Source: Zygnema cylindricum (lineage: Eukaryota > Streptophyta > Zygnematophyceae > Zygnematales > Zygnemataceae). Taken from it: 64,000 bases of DNA. The DNA lies in assembly GCA_037447655.1 (NCBI GenBank), contig JBBHKE010002343.1:62001-126000 (forward strand), read 5' to 3'. Under the pieces are notes generated by a model. That model saw nothing but the letters and a program-made list of their open reading frames with translations. It ran no database searches and was not told where the DNA came from. Positions within the stretch are counted from its first letter, which is position 1; each line of letters opens with the position of its first letter. Shown piece by piece: positions 41,991-52,957 of this stretch. The translations under genes were made by a program, and so were the position numbers.

Positions 41991-42350
41991 CAGAAAAATA
42001 AAGTGTGCTCTCAGAGCAATTCGGGTAGCTCAACAAGGAACAAGAATCTATCACTCAGGTGCATCCATGTATATGTGTCGTGATAAACACCTCTTTACTA
42101 AGCTAAGAAAGATCCCTACTGTAGAAATAAAGTATGGGGATGGGAGAGTGGTTACCACACATCTACTGAGCCGGTAGATCTAAAAGTCTTAGTGGAGGGT
42201 AAGACTTCTATACTCACCTTCTCAGATGTGCTCTACATTCCTCAGTTGAGTAAAAATCTTGTCTTTACATCTGTGTTAAATGACAAAGAGTTTGATACCT
42301 TCAGTAGACAGGGAGTCTTTACAGCTAAATATGGGGATTAAGTCTACTTC
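41991..42350 (+). pseudogene. copia protease, copy D (HSG)
   Basis: The frame 41932-42177 has YHSGASMYMCRDKHLF. The catalytic aspartate of DSG is replaced by histidine, so the protease cannot work. The body continues KIPTVEIKYGDGRVVTT, and after a frameshift LVEGKTSILTFSDVLYI and LSKNLVFTSVL. The remainder reaches the integrase zinc domain at about 42440. Confidence 0.83.
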
Positions 42351-43260
42351 ACAATAGATAAGGGAATCCAAGGAATATTTAGGCTTAACCTGAGTAATGA
42401 AAAGAATAATGCTTACTATGTTGGTGTTCCAAAGTTGATGATTTGAAATAAGCAGTTAGGGCATGTGCATTTTGATAGGCTGAGGGAAATAAAAAGCTTG
42501 GTGTAGTAGAAGGCATTCAGTTTGGGGATAATGAAATGGTGGATGATTGTAGTGGCTGTGCTCATGGTAAGGCTCAAGGACTTCCTTTTCCCAAAGCCGC
42601 CACATATAGGGGTGAGAAAACCCTAGATTTGGTCAACACAAAAATCTAGGGACGTGCAAAAGTACCTTCCGTCGGAGGGAAGAGGTTGATGTTGACAATA
42701 ACCGATGATTGGTATACATACTCTAGAGTCTACTACCTAAAAACAAAGTCTGTAACACCAACTTACTTTAAAGAATATAAAGCCTAGAGTGAGAAATTGC
42801 ATGGAACCTCTATTAAGAGAGTAAAGAGTGATAATGGGGAAGAATATACCTCTAATCACTTTAAAGAATATTTGAGAGATGAGGGAGTTCAACACCAAAA
42901 AACTGTACCATAAAACCCGAAACAAATTAGGGTAGCTGAGATGTTGAACGGAACACTAAGAGATAATGTATGTAGTATGTTGGCCATCAAGAAAATAGGA
43001 AAGAGATTCTGGGTAGAGGCCATGAACTATGCGAACTACATTAAAAATAGAGTCCTAACCTCAGCCGTAAAACGAATGACACCTTATGAGAGATGGGTTG
43101 GAAGGAAACCAAATGTCTCTCACCTTAGGGTATTCGGTAGCCAATTTTACAGTCTTGACACAGATAAGAAAAACTGGAAACTAGATGCTAAGGGAAAACC
43201 TGGATTCTTTGTAGGATATGATGAGGATGTTTAGGGATATAGAGTCTATAACTTAGCAAA
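42351..43260 (+). pseudogene. copia integrase, copy D
   Basis: Zinc domain damaged (a stop before NKQLGHVHFDRL; CSGCAHGKAQ with the last histidine changed). The second catalytic D is in VKSDNGEEY near 42825. The glutamate region at 42905-42950 carries stops. The frame 42941-43234 covers the C-terminal half (KRFWVEAMNYANYIKNR, PYERWVGRKP, GKPGFFVGYDEDV) and ends in a stop at 43232. The piece is complete in length but not translatable. Confidence 0.83.
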
Positions 43261-43690
43261 GAAAGACATCATCATGGTCAAACACCTAGTTGTCATGGAT
43301 GAAGGGAAGTCATTTGACCCCTTCAAATATACTAAGAAGATAAGAGTCATATTTGATACCGAAAGTGAAGAGAACTCCGTTGTTTTTAAAAGGGACAGGA
43401 GTGAAACAGTGATTGCAGATTTAGGGGAGAACGAAGATACATGAGATCCATCGAAAACCTCACATATTCCTTAGGACTTCAATGAGACAAAAGAAGAGGA
43501 GTCAGAACCAAGATTCATGGAAAGGTGAGCCGATGAGACAGTAAGGAGAAATCTAAGAATTCCCTTCCTTCTGGCTTCGGAGTTTGAGGGAGGGAGAAGG
43601 AGCAGCAAAATAATAATAAAAAAAAAAAGTCGCTCGTAAGGAAACTAATTTATCCCACTCAGATGAGCCTCAATCATGCTCGAAGGTAAT
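43261..43690 (+). pseudogene. copia integrase-RT spacer, copy D
   Basis: Linker with MDEGKSFDPFKYTKKIR near 43300-43350, an acidic stretch and FEGGRRSSKI near 43580. It has an A-run at 43617-43628. Frame-broken. Confidence 0.65.
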
Positions 43691-44570
43691 GAATAGCCCA
43701 GTGAAAGACTAATGGTTTAGAGTAATAAATGATGAGATGGCCTCCAACATGGTAGCAAGTACTTAAGAACTAGCAGACTGTCCTCCAGACCAAAAACCAC
43801 TTAACTGTAAATGGTTGTTTAAACTAAAACTGAACACAGATAGTACCATTGAGAGATATAAGGCTCGATTGGTAGCAAAGGGATTCACTCAAAAAGAGGG
43901 GATTGACTATGAGGAGACTTTTGCTAAAGCTGTTTGGTTCCCATTAGTAAGGATTCTCGTCAGTTTGGCAACAGCGGAAGACATGGAAATACACCAGATG
44001 GATATTAAGACTGCCTTTTTTAATGGTGAGTTAGAGGAAGAAATTTTCATGAGGCAACCAGAGGGGTTCGTGGAGAAAGGAGAAGAGAGCAAAGTCTGAA
44101 GGCTCATTAAGTCTTTATATGGACAAAAACAAGCTCCCCGATAGTGAAATAAGAAACTAGATGAGTTTCTCACCACTCTAGGAAATATCCGGATAAGCTC
44201 TGACCATTTTATCTATATGTTTGTATATGAGAATGGTGTGATTCTCATTGCAATTTATGTGGATGATCTGCAGGTGCTAAGTAAGTCATTAGAAATGATC
44301 AATAAGCTCAAGAAAGATCTTAGAATCATATTTGATATGAAAGATTTAGGGGAGGCAAGGTATATTTTGGGAATCAAAATGGAGAGAGATAGGGGGAAAA
44401 AGGTTATCAAACTTACTCATAAAGAATTAGTAGGTAATATGCTTGTGAAATTCTACATGGAAAAGGCAAAGAGTTGTACCACTCCCATTGACTTGAAAAA
44501 AATAAATGATGGGAGTGTAGAAGGAGTGATACTCTTAGATGATCATATGAGTCCAAAGGAGTGAGAGTTT
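43691..44570 (+). pseudogene. copia reverse transcriptase, copy D (YVDD intact)
   Basis: Frame 43815-44099 holds RLVAKGFTQKEGIDYEETF, the palm MDIKTAFFNGELEEE and MRQPEGFVEKGEESKV, ending in a stop. After a short gap, frame 44217-44564 has IAIYVDDLQVLSKSLE with YVDD intact at about 44256-44267, then DLGEARYILGIKMERDRGKK. Only a few stops separate the two, so D keeps the best family I RT in the window. Confidence 0.85.
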
Positions 44571-45230
44571 ATGGAGTGTATTCTTTATAGACAGATTGTA
44601 GGAAGTTTGATCTACTTTATGAACTATACAAGGTCAGACATAGTGGCAGCAGTACGAGTCCTCAGTAGGAGTTTTAACGATCCTAGGAAGAGAGATTAGG
44701 AGGCAACATTGAGAGTCATGAGATATCTGGTAGGAACGAGTGACTTATGGTTTCATTTGGGAGGGGAGCACATTGATATCACTACTTGGAGTGATGCCAA
44801 ATATGGGGATTCACCTATGAGAAGATGCGCTTCTGCGTATGTGTTGTATGTGGGGGAAGGTGCTTGTTGTTAGAGCAGTAAGCATTAAAAGGTGGTTGCT
44901 TAGTCTACTATGGATGCTTAGTATATGGCCTCTTGTTTTGCTGTGAAAGAGTTGATGTGGTTCAAGTCCTTGTTGCAGGAACTAAGGTATATGAATGAGG
45001 GAGTGCATAAAGTTTTTTGTGATAATCAGGTTGCCTTTGCTATTGCAGCCAATCCAAAACATCATTTCAAAGCTAAGCATATGGACATAAGATTGAGCTT
45101 TGTGAGGGAAAAGGTTGAAAATAAAATTGTACATCTTATGTATAAATCCGATGAAAAATGGTGGCTGACATGTGGACCAAACTTGTCCCCTCTCCCAAGT
45201 TAAAATATTGTAGGGAAAAATGTGGATTGA
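44571..45230 (+). pseudogene. copia RNase H, copy D
   Basis: RNase H with SLIYFMNYTRSD, VMRYLVGTSDLW, ITTWSDAKYGD (acidic residue intact) and, in frame 44925-45203, MASCFAVKELMWFKSL, CDNQVAFAIAANPKHHF, KHMDIRLSFVREKVE. Stops occur near 44698, 44873 and 44902-44922. The polypurine tract ACAAAATAAGGGGAG precedes LTR3. Confidence 0.83.
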
Positions 45231-45266
45231 AAGAAAAGTTAAAATAAGACTACAAAATAAGGGGAG

Positions 45267-45822
45267 TGTTGAAAGAACTAGTTTTCTTTGGGTATTTTCT
45301 AGGTCTAAATAGATTAGCCGAAAAAGACAAAAAACGTGCAGACAGCATGCCTCCATCCCTTCTCTTTAGCTCTTATACTTGTTGTAGTCACTGAAGGAGA
45401 GAGATAGTGTTGGAGCCATGGCTACCTCAGCTCCATAGGTAGGAATAAAGAGTGACTTAAGACACTCTCAACTAAAGGTTGAGTCCTGCTGGACTCGAAA
45501 ACTCCGACCAGCAAAGTGGGGCGTAGTCGTTAGCTCAGACCAGTCTGTCGGCGAAGTCTGTTTAGATACATAGGGTTTGATATCTATTTAAACTTTTATA
45601 CGGTGTTGAAACTGATTAACTAAAATATAAACGAAGGATCATAGAACTAGTAAATGTTCAGTGCGGACGTCATTTCGCACAAAACAAATGAATCGAACAT
45701 TTGTTTCGATGGATAACATTCAATGTCAGATTTAATCCTAAGGCATATATCGCTGCCGAGATCCTGTAATGGTCACTTTGGCGTTTATAGACGTGGCATG
45801 AGCTGGCGCCACGTTGACGGAT
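45267..45822 (+). repeat. family I LTR3, truncated (556 bp)
   Basis: Starts TGTTGAAAGAACTAG after the D polypurine tract and matches LTR2 to about 45821, where an unrelated segment begins. Only the U3 half remains. Confidence 0.85.
45478..45555 (-). other. tRNA-like module in LTR3 (antisense)
   Basis: On minus: CTGAGCTAACGACTACGCC, then TTTTCGAGTCC (decayed B box), then AGCAGGACTCAACC. Confidence 0.45.
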
Positions 45823-46561
45823 TGTTGTCCATAGCCATTTTCAGCCATGGATTTACCCTCCGAAGAACCACAGACTACCCCAAAAACAACCTACTTTGGG
45901 TCCACTGTGAATTCTGCAAAATAACCCAAACATGCTGAAACTTCATGAACACATATTTTCTAGGCCACTTAGTATTTCCACAAAGTATCATATAAAAATA
46001 CCAAACAGAATTATCTCACCACTCAGTTAAAGTTGCAGAAAAAGAGTTTGCTGGAACTTTGATAAATCTGACCAGCTTCACAATGATTTCCCATGCAAAG
46101 CAGACTTACAATAAGTTTGAAAATTTAACACAATATTTCAAATACAAAGAACAACACACATGCAAAATTCCAGATAATTCTGCCAATACACCAGAGAGCA
46201 ATCCTCAGTTGAAAATTACCATAAAGGAGCAAAAACAGTTTTTTGTTTATGAGTACAAAAATGTCTAAGTCCTACGAATATAAACTAGAGCTCACTACTG
46301 ACTGTACGCAGGCATACCATCCGTACGTAATCTATCAACTACCTCTATTAATTTGAGTATACCCGAATACTTCGTGATACGTCACAATCAATAGATCTAC
46401 ACAAATAATTGATACACATAGGACAAAACATTGTTGTAAATATTTACAAACATTACAAATTTCGTTAAACGAATCTGGGCTGTCCAAAATAAAAATCATA
46501 TGATGAACGCGATTTCGCATCCTTCACCAAAAACACGAAACTGACGAACAAAAACAAACTA
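45823..46561 (+). repeat. unclassified inserted segment
   Basis: About 740 bases without copia similarity between LTR3 and the N1 LTR. It starts TGTTGTCCATAGCC, the same terminus as the segment ending at 203. It is AT-rich and has no convincing protein. The right end is where family-type LTR sequence resumes (ACATGTTTCGACAT) and is not precise. Confidence 0.45.
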
Positions 46562-47118
46562 GATATGACATGTTTCGACATTTCGGCCATATTGTACAAT
46601 GGCCATACAAAAAGTATACCGACACCTGTACTTTTGTGTACGACACAGTAATGTGATTGGTGCCGTATGTCAATAGATAGAGTTTATAGAGAGATAAGAA
46701 TTAGAAAATTTAGTAGGTAGCCACCTCTCTACGAAAGAGCTCTTGTACAAAATGTCAACTTCGATCGTCCATAACTTACTACTCAGAGGAGAAAATTGAG
46801 AGATTATTTTTGATGCGGACTCAAGGTAGTCCAAGCTACACAGGGTTGGGGGGTCAGAGTTTATGCTTGCGAGGGTGATTGCATATCTAAGGGAAAGTCA
46901 AAGTGGGTGAATGTGTCAAAAAGTCATCTTCTAACTTTGCATTCTGTGGTGGAATCCAACACATAGAAAATCTTATTTCACAAGGGTGAAGCTATAATAA
47001 ACTATTGATTGTCAAAGGGTCAATCATTTGGGTTTATATAAACTTGGATTCGGCACTATCTAGATAACCTTCTTGTGAGCTGCCTACTTTGAGGACTAAT
47101 GGAGGTCTCAGAATTTTA
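46562..47118 (+). repeat. N1 5' LTR, R/U5 part
   Basis: Matches family II-type LTRs from the GTAC cluster on, but carries an extra U5 block (about 46890-47070) shared only with N2. Ends CAGAATTTTA at 47118 (CA changed to TA). Confidence 0.75.
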
Positions 47119-48300
47119 GGTTATGGGCCCACCATCTAGAGTGCCAATGTTTGATGGAACATACTTTAATTATTGAGAATTTACGATGGAGGGATTGCTT
47201 TTCGAAAAGCACTTATAGAGAATTGTTTCATGACAAGTGAGGTGTCCGCCACCGCGCTTTTGTGTAACTCACTATAGAAATTTATTTGGGGCTTCCCAGA
47301 AAAACCAACCGGATTTCAAATGCAACGGAATGTGAAAGGAAAATCATAGCCATGGAAGGGGGAAAAGGGGAGAAAGGAAAAGGAACACCAATGGTGAGGG
47401 GAGCTAGGCTCTCGGCTAAGGTCCCACTTGTAGGGGTTATAACTAAAACTGAAGAAAATGACAGTAGAATTTGGGAGTAAAACATTGTAACAAAACATCT
47501 CATACTTAGAAATGTGTCTTAGTCTATATCTATCACTATTTTTAATGTAACCATGTCTTCAAAAATCTGGGAAACACTAAGACAAATTTTTAAGAGTGAG
47601 ACTAAACAGAGGCAACACTTAGTACAAAAAGAAATAGAGGCCTATGTTTATAAACGCACTAGCATGATAGAGATTTGCAATGATGTTGTTGCGTTATATC
47701 TTGAGCTTGCTAATGCGGGAAATGGTGAATCTGAGGAGAGAAATATTAAAACACTAATCATGAAACTCGGAAATGAGAACTAAAACATCATCAACCATAT
47801 GGAGGAAATGGATGGCTCCTCATGGACATGGAGCATTACCATGGGGATAATTCTTGTGAGGGAAAGCACTTTGGAGCTTCGTAGGGGAAGAGACACGGTG
47901 AATGCACTAACAGTTGGTGGTGACGAGCGGAAGTTCGATGAGATGAATGACGGTGACGAGTGGAAGTGTGATGAGAGTAAGAAAGACAAAGGTAAACCCT
48001 ACCGGAATTTTGGTGGAAAGAGAGGGAGAGGAAAAGAAAAAAGGCCGTCTCCAAAGGAGGGGTTTGCTTCTTTTGTAGGGAACCAGGTCACTATATGGAG
48101 GAATGCCCTTGTTTAGAAGAACTTAGAAGTTGGAATGTGGATGAGGAGAAGCAAGGGGAAGAGGAGAAAGAGGATAAAGATATTTTGGAGTTTCTCCGCA
48201 TCGGTAGTATGGAGAAGAGAGAAAAGCACAAAGAAATTCCACGAAAGCACCAGTGTGGTTTTGGAGGTATAAGGGAATTAAAGAGAGAGGAGAAACTTGA
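47099..48300 (+). pseudogene. copia-type gag of non-autonomous N1
   Basis: Begins at the LTR ATG 47099, with a TAG seven codons in. The capsid is readable at 47553-47783 (KIWETLRQIFKSETKQRQH, EICNDVVALYLELANAG) and 47799-48116 (MEEMDGSSWTWSITMGIIL). A complete CCHC knuckle CFFCREPGHYMEEC is encoded at 48065-48106. The frame 48095-48310 follows with an acidic stretch and IPRKHQCGFGG, the sequence that sits just before protease in full elements. Gag is thus nearly full length while the protease does not follow. Confidence 0.8.
47119..47133 (+). promoter_or_regulatory. primer binding site of N1, half-tRNA type
   Basis: GGTTATGGGCCCACC, 15 of 15 bases, directly after the LTR. Confidence 0.75.
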
Positions 48301-48814
48301 GGGAGTGTAAAATATTGAGGATAGTTTCATAGATATTTTGGAAACAGAAAACTGGTTGGAAAGTGGAACTTCAACGAATTCCAAGGATATGGGAGGAGAG
48401 GAATATTTAATGAAAGGTTTAGGGGAGGAGAAATATTTTTTGGGAATAAAAATAGAAAGTGATAGTAGAATGAATTCCATGGGAGAGAGTGAGGAAAGTT
48501 CAGAAAAATAGGGTAATTATCATGGATAAAAATATGAGTAAAGAACATTTACATCTTATGAGGAACTTAGTGGGGACTAGTGGCTTTTGGGAAAATTTGG
48601 GGGGGGGAGGTGGATTTGAGTTCACTCTTTGGTGTAATGTCGCTAATGAAGATGTGCCTCTAAAAGGGTTATCATCCGGGTATATGTTGCAGATTGGGTA
48701 TCAGGCTGACAGTTGGAAATGCAAAAGGGATAGTGGATTTTGCTTGGATGAAAAAGGTAGGAGGTGGATAAAATCTTTGCTCGAATTCATGAAAAGTGGC
48801 AGGCAAAATAAAAT
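48301..48814 (+). pseudogene. RT end fused to reduced RNase H, N1
   Basis: An acidic linker leads into LGEEKYFLGIKIESD, the very end of RT, and then into a reduced RNase H in frame 48489-48899 (MRNLVGTSGFWENLGGGGG, SSGYMLQIGYQ, KGRRWIKSLLEF). WSDASYGD has become WCNVANED and the EAEYMA block is altered, so activity is unlikely. N2 is inserted at 48815 (target GTATG). Confidence 0.75.
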
Positions 48815-48819
48815 GTATG
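48815..48819. repeat. target duplication of N2 (GTATG)
   Basis: GTATG here and at 60048-60052. N1 RNase H continues on the far side. Confidence 0.9.
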
Positions 48820-49859
48820 TGAAATTCTATGGGTTCTATTTTCCCACAGAAATTAAAGACCTAAAGAAGCTTATCTTGATATTGCTGACTCCAAGTTGAT
48901 ACAAACCCAAACGAATGACACCTTGATAGTCAGAACTCGTATACAGCTTCACCCTTGTGAAAGAAGACTTTTTGTGTTCTCAGTTTTACCACAGAATGCA
49001 AAGCTTGAACATGTGGTTTGGACAGCATTCCCCACTTTGAATTTCCTTTAGAAATTCCGTCACTCTGGAAAACAACAACTCTGACCGAATACACCCTTGT
49101 GTAGCGTGGACTCTCGTTAGTCCGCAACAAAAAAAATTGCTAAATTTTCTCCCTTGAGCAGTTAGTTATGGCTGGCCAAAGAAGGCCTATAAATACAAAA
49201 GGTCATCTAGAGAGAGGCGCCTCATTCACGCTAAGTCCCTGAAATCCTACTCACACCTACCTACTACTCCACCCTAGACCAAACAAAAGAGTGAATAGTA
49301 CAAGAAGGTACAGTGGCCGATTGTACTTTTTGTACGATCATTCTACAACATGGCCTTCTGGTTAATACTTGTCAGCTTGGGAGCGATCATCCCTCCTCCC
49401 ATCTTTTCCGACGTTCAATGATGTGGCGCCACGTAGCACAACGCACCGCTATGTTCGAAAGCCGCCAAAGATTCATTTGGGTTTGGTTGAGGCGTCGTTG
49501 TGCGTCCGATCATGTATTTAACATGGTTAGATACACGTCCGCGAGCGCCGTTTGACTATAAATGTCGTTTCGTCAATTTTGGTCTGTTTAAGTGAAAGTG
49601 ACGTTTGCGTAACCCTCTAATTAATCATAAAACAACATACATGTACTGTTTCGTTAATGCCTTAATGGTTAAGGGGTATGTCTATAATGAACTTTGTAGA
49701 CCTAGGTTCAAATAATGTTTGAGGCAACATTTTGGTAATCAGTGAATCTACCTGTCTGCCTATTTCTTTCTGACTATGGCGGCAGCCATGCTGACTCTCT
49801 CTCTCTCTTCACTCTAGAGTCTAAATTAAGAAGTGAATTGTAATTACTTATTTTCAACA
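48820..49859 (-). repeat. N2 3' LTR (1040 bp)
   Basis: TGAAATTCTATGGG at the left, TTTTCAACA at the right. Confidence 0.9.
49655..49735 (+). other. tRNA-like module in N2 3' LTR (antisense)
   Basis: TGCCTTAATGGTTAAGG, a stem, then AGGTTCAAATAATG and GAGGCA. Confidence 0.5.
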
Positions 49860-49923
49860 CTCCCCTTAGTTCTTAGTCCACTTTTAATTTAAGTCCACAT
49901 ATTTTAACCCTCCCCTTATTTTC
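49860..49923 (-). promoter_or_regulatory. two polypurine tracts in tandem, N2
   Basis: On minus, in order: GAAAATAAGGGGAG (49910-49923, as in N1), then GTTAAAAT as at the start of the N1 LTR, then an E-like tail and CTAAGGGGAG (49860-49869) next to the LTR. Confidence 0.7.
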
Positions 49924-50450
49924 TCGTCTACTTTTCTTTGAACTCACACTTAATGACAAAACACAATTATATATAAATATATTTTTTTCTTTTTCCTTTT
50001 TTATTTCCCCTCATAAATCTTTAAGTAAATACCCTTGTATTTGAAACAGTGTTTAAGATGAACCGAAATAATAATTGCATCACACATATAATTTTGCATG
50101 CCATTTTTCATAAATTTGGAATTTTGGAGCAAGGATTTTATCCACCTCTTTCCATTTTTATCCGAGCGAAATCCATATTCCCACTTGCATTTCAAATAGC
50201 CAGCTCCATCCCCAACATGCAACACATACCCAGATGCTAACCCTTGTAAAACCACACCTTCATAAATAGCATCACTCTCATTAGTGATGTCAAATCCATT
50301 ACCCCCTAAATTTATCTTTAAATCACGATTCCCCACTAAGTTCCTCATAAAATCTACATCTTTCGTACTCATAAATTTGTACATGATAATCACCCCATTT
50401 TCTGAACTTCCTTTACTCTCTCCTATGGAATTCTTTCCACTATCCCTTTT
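49924..50450 (-). pseudogene. reduced RNase H, N2
   Basis: Open frame of 160 codons (50001-50483) with MRNLVGNRDLKINLGGNG, ITNESDAIYEG, ASGYVLHVGDGAGYLKC, KNGKRWIKSLL and CDAIIISVHLKHCFKYKG. It aligns with the full RNase H domains but lacks the block with EAEYMA and has CDA for CDN, as N1 does. The long open frame and shared changes suggest that it was still a defined part of a mobile N element when copied, not random decay. Confidence 0.7.
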
Positions 50451-50455
50451 TTTTA

Positions 50456-51343
50456 TGAAATTATGTGGTCTCCATTGACCCACAAAATGAGCAGCCTATG
50501 TAAAGCCTCTAGGATAATATTTACCCCTTCTACTTTCCCACTAAGTAAGTGCCACCCAGGCACACATATATTGTGACCACCCTCACCCCTATGAGGACAA
50601 GACTCCTTTGAGTGAAAAGCAAAAAAAATCACTGAATTTGCTCCCCTGAGCAATAAGTTATGGCTGGTTAAAGATGACCTTTATAGTTACAAGCTCTCTT
50701 AGAAAGAGGTACCTAAATATCACTAAGTCTTGGTCTGCCTACTCACGACTACCTACTACTAAACCTTAGTCCAACAGGAACACTATATAGTACAAGAAGG
50801 TACAATAGGAGATGTACTTATTATAAAGCCATTGTACGACATGGTCTAGAAGGTGACACCTGTCAAATCGGGAGCCATAGTTACTCCTCCCATCTTCTCC
50901 GATATCAAATAATGTGGCGCCACGTGGCACCGCGTGACGCTATCTCCAAATGACGCCAAAAGCTCACTTCGCGTGGCGGCTACAATGTCGGACGTCCGAT
51001 CAAAACATATTTTACACAGTTCAAAGTCGCGTACATGCATGAATTGCTTCTTTTGGTTAGTCTTTTGTTAATTAGGTGTTGCGTTAATGTTTATATATCT
51101 TTGAAACCCGTCACGTGTATCGATTCAATAACTCCTTATTGGTTAAGACGTACGACTATATAGAGGTCCACCGACTCAGGTTCAAATCTGGACCTAGGCA
51201 TCATTTTAGTAAAATATCCTCTACATCAAAATCTGCCACTTTTTAAATATGGCAGCACCCATGGCGTGCCTTTGATCCTCACTCTCTTTTTTTAAAGCAA
51301 AACTAAAATAGAGAAGTGAACTATTAATTACCTCTTTTCAACA
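50456..51343 (-). repeat. E 3' LTR (888 bp)
   Basis: TGAAATTATGTGG at the left, CTCTTTTCAACA at the right. It contains the G-box CACGTG at about 50921 inside GGCGCCACGTGGC. Confidence 0.9.
51133..51201 (+). other. tRNA-like module in E 3' LTR (antisense)
   Basis: TTATTGGTTAAGACG (D-arm-like), then CTCAGGTTCAAATCTGG (B-box-like GGTTCAAATCT), then CCTAGGCA. Confidence 0.55.
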
Positions 51344-51960
51344 CTCCCCTTAACTCTTAGTCAATTTTTAATTTTAATCCACAATTTTCTAAGCAATAAA
51401 TCAACTTAGGGGAAGGCACTTGTTTTGTCATCATGTCTAGAAGCATTTCTCTATCAGTTTTATGAACCAGTTTAATAATTTTTTTTCAACCTTCTCTCTG
51501 ACAAAGCTTAGTCTAATATCCATATGCTTAGCTTTGAAGTGATGTTTTGGATTAGGTGCAATAGAGATAGCAGCTTGATTATCACAAAAAACATTTTGAG
51601 TTTCAAACTTCATGAACCCAAGTTCTTCAAGAAGAGATTTAACCCACATTAATTCTTTGGTGGCAGCACAAGAAGCCATGTATTTAGCCTCTATGGTGGA
51701 CTGAGCAACTAATTTTTGTTGCTTGCTACTCCAACAACATGCACCAGATCCAATTTGCAACACATATCCAGTCGTACACCTCCTTAAAGGCACATCTCCA
51801 TAACTAGCATCACTCTAAGTGGTGATGTCAGTGTGCTCCCCTCCCAAATGCAACCAGAATTCCCTTTTTCCCACCAGATACCTCATCACCCTTTTGGCAG
51901 CCTCCTAGTCTCTCTTTCTTGGTTTATTAAGACTTCTACTAAGAACACCTACAGCTGCAG
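51344..51960 (-). pseudogene. copia RNase H, element E
   Basis: The frame 51437-51793 (118 codons) has MPLRRCTTGYVLQIGSGAC, STIEAKYMASC, CDNQAAISIAPNPKHHF and KHMDIRLSFVREKVE. Upstream, in the region of WSDASYGD, a stop replaces tryptophan at about 51812, and the frame with FLVGKREFWLHLGGEHTD continues to 51900. EAEYMA is EAKYMA. The tail reads LDMMTKQVPSPKLIYC in another frame near 51360-51440. Close to functional length, but broken at least twice. Confidence 0.85.
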
Positions 51961-52957
51961 CTATATCCAAACAAGTACAGTTCATAAAATAAATTAAATT
52001 GCCTACAATCTGCCGATAAGGGATATTTTCCATAAATTTTCTTTCTATTTTATCCATCTCATCATTAATGATCAATATTCCTCTCTCTTCACTCCCCTCA
52101 AACACTTTCTTCAAATCCATGGGAGTAGGACATCCGTTTGCTTTTTCCATCTGAAATTTTTCTAGCATATTATCGATCAATTTTTTTTGAGTGAGTCTTA
52201 TAATTCTATTCCCTCTATCACTCTCCATTTGAAATCCCAAAATATACTTTGCTTTTCCGAGATCTTTCAATTCAAAATTGCTTCTAAGATCCCGTTTTAT
52301 TTTGTTAATTTTATCTAACGACTTGCTTAAGACCAATAAATCATCCACATAAATAGCAATAAATATCACTCTATTCTTATCCTCAAATAAATATATAGAG
52401 TGATCTGAATTAATTCTCATATACCCCAAACCGGTCAAAAATTGGTCTAGCTTTATATTCCATTGTCGCTGGGCTTGCTTAAGCCCATAGAGTGATTTTA
52501 TCAGTTTGCAAACCTTGCTTTCTTCCCTTGTTTCCACGAATCCTTCCGGTTGCCTCATGTAAATTTTTTCTTCCAACACTTCGTGCAAAGAGGTCGTTTT
52601 AATATTCATCTGGTGTATTTCCATATCCTCCGCTAAGGCTATACTTAAAAGGATTCTTACAGAAGGAAATCTGACTACTGGTGCAAAGGTTTCTTCGTAG
52701 TCTATCCCCTCTTTCTGAGTATATCCTTTTGCAACTAACCTAGCTTTGTACCTCTCAATGGTATTATCGGGGTCTAATTTAAGTTTAAAAACCCACTTAC
52801 ATCCGATCGGTTTTAAGTGCGGTGGACAATCTACCAACTCCCATGTATTGGCTTCCATGATGGAGGCCATTTCTTCATTTATAGTTGTGATCAACCGGCT
52901 ACTTTGTGTAGTGTTTATGGCCTCTAAGTATGTCTGAGGTTCATTCGGGTGAGACAT
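51905..52957 (-). CDS. copia reverse transcriptase, element E (350-codon frame)
   Basis: The longest uninterrupted RT in the window. In order: HPNEPQTYLEAINTT, TWELVDCPPHLKPIGCK, ERYKARLVAKGYTQKEG, DYEETFAPVVRFPSVRILL, MNIKTTSLHEVLEEK (normally MDIKTAFLHGELEEE, so the first palm aspartate is asparagine), SKVCKLIKSLYGLKQAQRQW, IAIYVDDLLVLSKSLD with YVDD intact, AKYILGFQMESDR, and IPYRQIVGNLIYFMNCTCLD leading towards RNase H. Despite the open frame, loss of the palm aspartate (D to N) should abolish activity. It is bounded by stops before the integrase spacer and in RNase H. Confidence 0.88.
   Translation of the reverse strand: MSHPNEPQTYLEAINTTQSSRLITTINEEMASIMEANTWELVDCPPHLKPIGCKWVFKLKLDPDNTIERYKARLVAKGYTQKEGIDYEETFAPVVRFPSVRILLSIALAEDMEIHQMNIKTTSLHEVLEEKIYMRQPEGFVETREESKVCKLIKSLYGLKQAQRQWNIKLDQFLTGLGYMRINSDHSIYLFEDKNRVIFIAIYVDDLLVLSKSLDKINKIKRDLRSNFELKDLGKAKYILGFQMESDRGNRIIRLTQKKLIDNMLEKFQMEKANGCPTPMDLKKVFEGSEERGILIINDEMDKIERKFMENIPYRQIVGNLIYFMNCTCLDIAAAVGVLSRSLNKPRKRD

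Larger units (their letters stand above)
28159..45822 (+). mobile_element. tandem family I copia array: LTR - B - LTR - D - broken LTR
   Basis: Two plus-strand family I internal regions share the middle LTR: LTR1 28159-29160, B 29161-39918 (with EA inside), LTR2 39919-40916, D 40917-45266, LTR3 from 45267, cut at 45822. LTR2 follows the polypurine tract of B and is followed at once by the primer site of D, so it acts as 3' LTR of one unit and 5' LTR of the next. Such arrays usually arise by unequal recombination between LTRs. Confidence 0.85.

Noticed and set aside
46059-46268. 69-codon frame in the unclassified segment
   Set aside because: Low-complexity, AT-rich, no recognisable motif and no second copy to support it.
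45823-46561. Calling this segment the missing 5' half of the N1 LTR
   Set aside because: It lacks the U3 features present in the N1 3' LTR (60282-60503), such as ACACTTGTAGTAGTCA, and it shares its start with the unrelated segment at 203.
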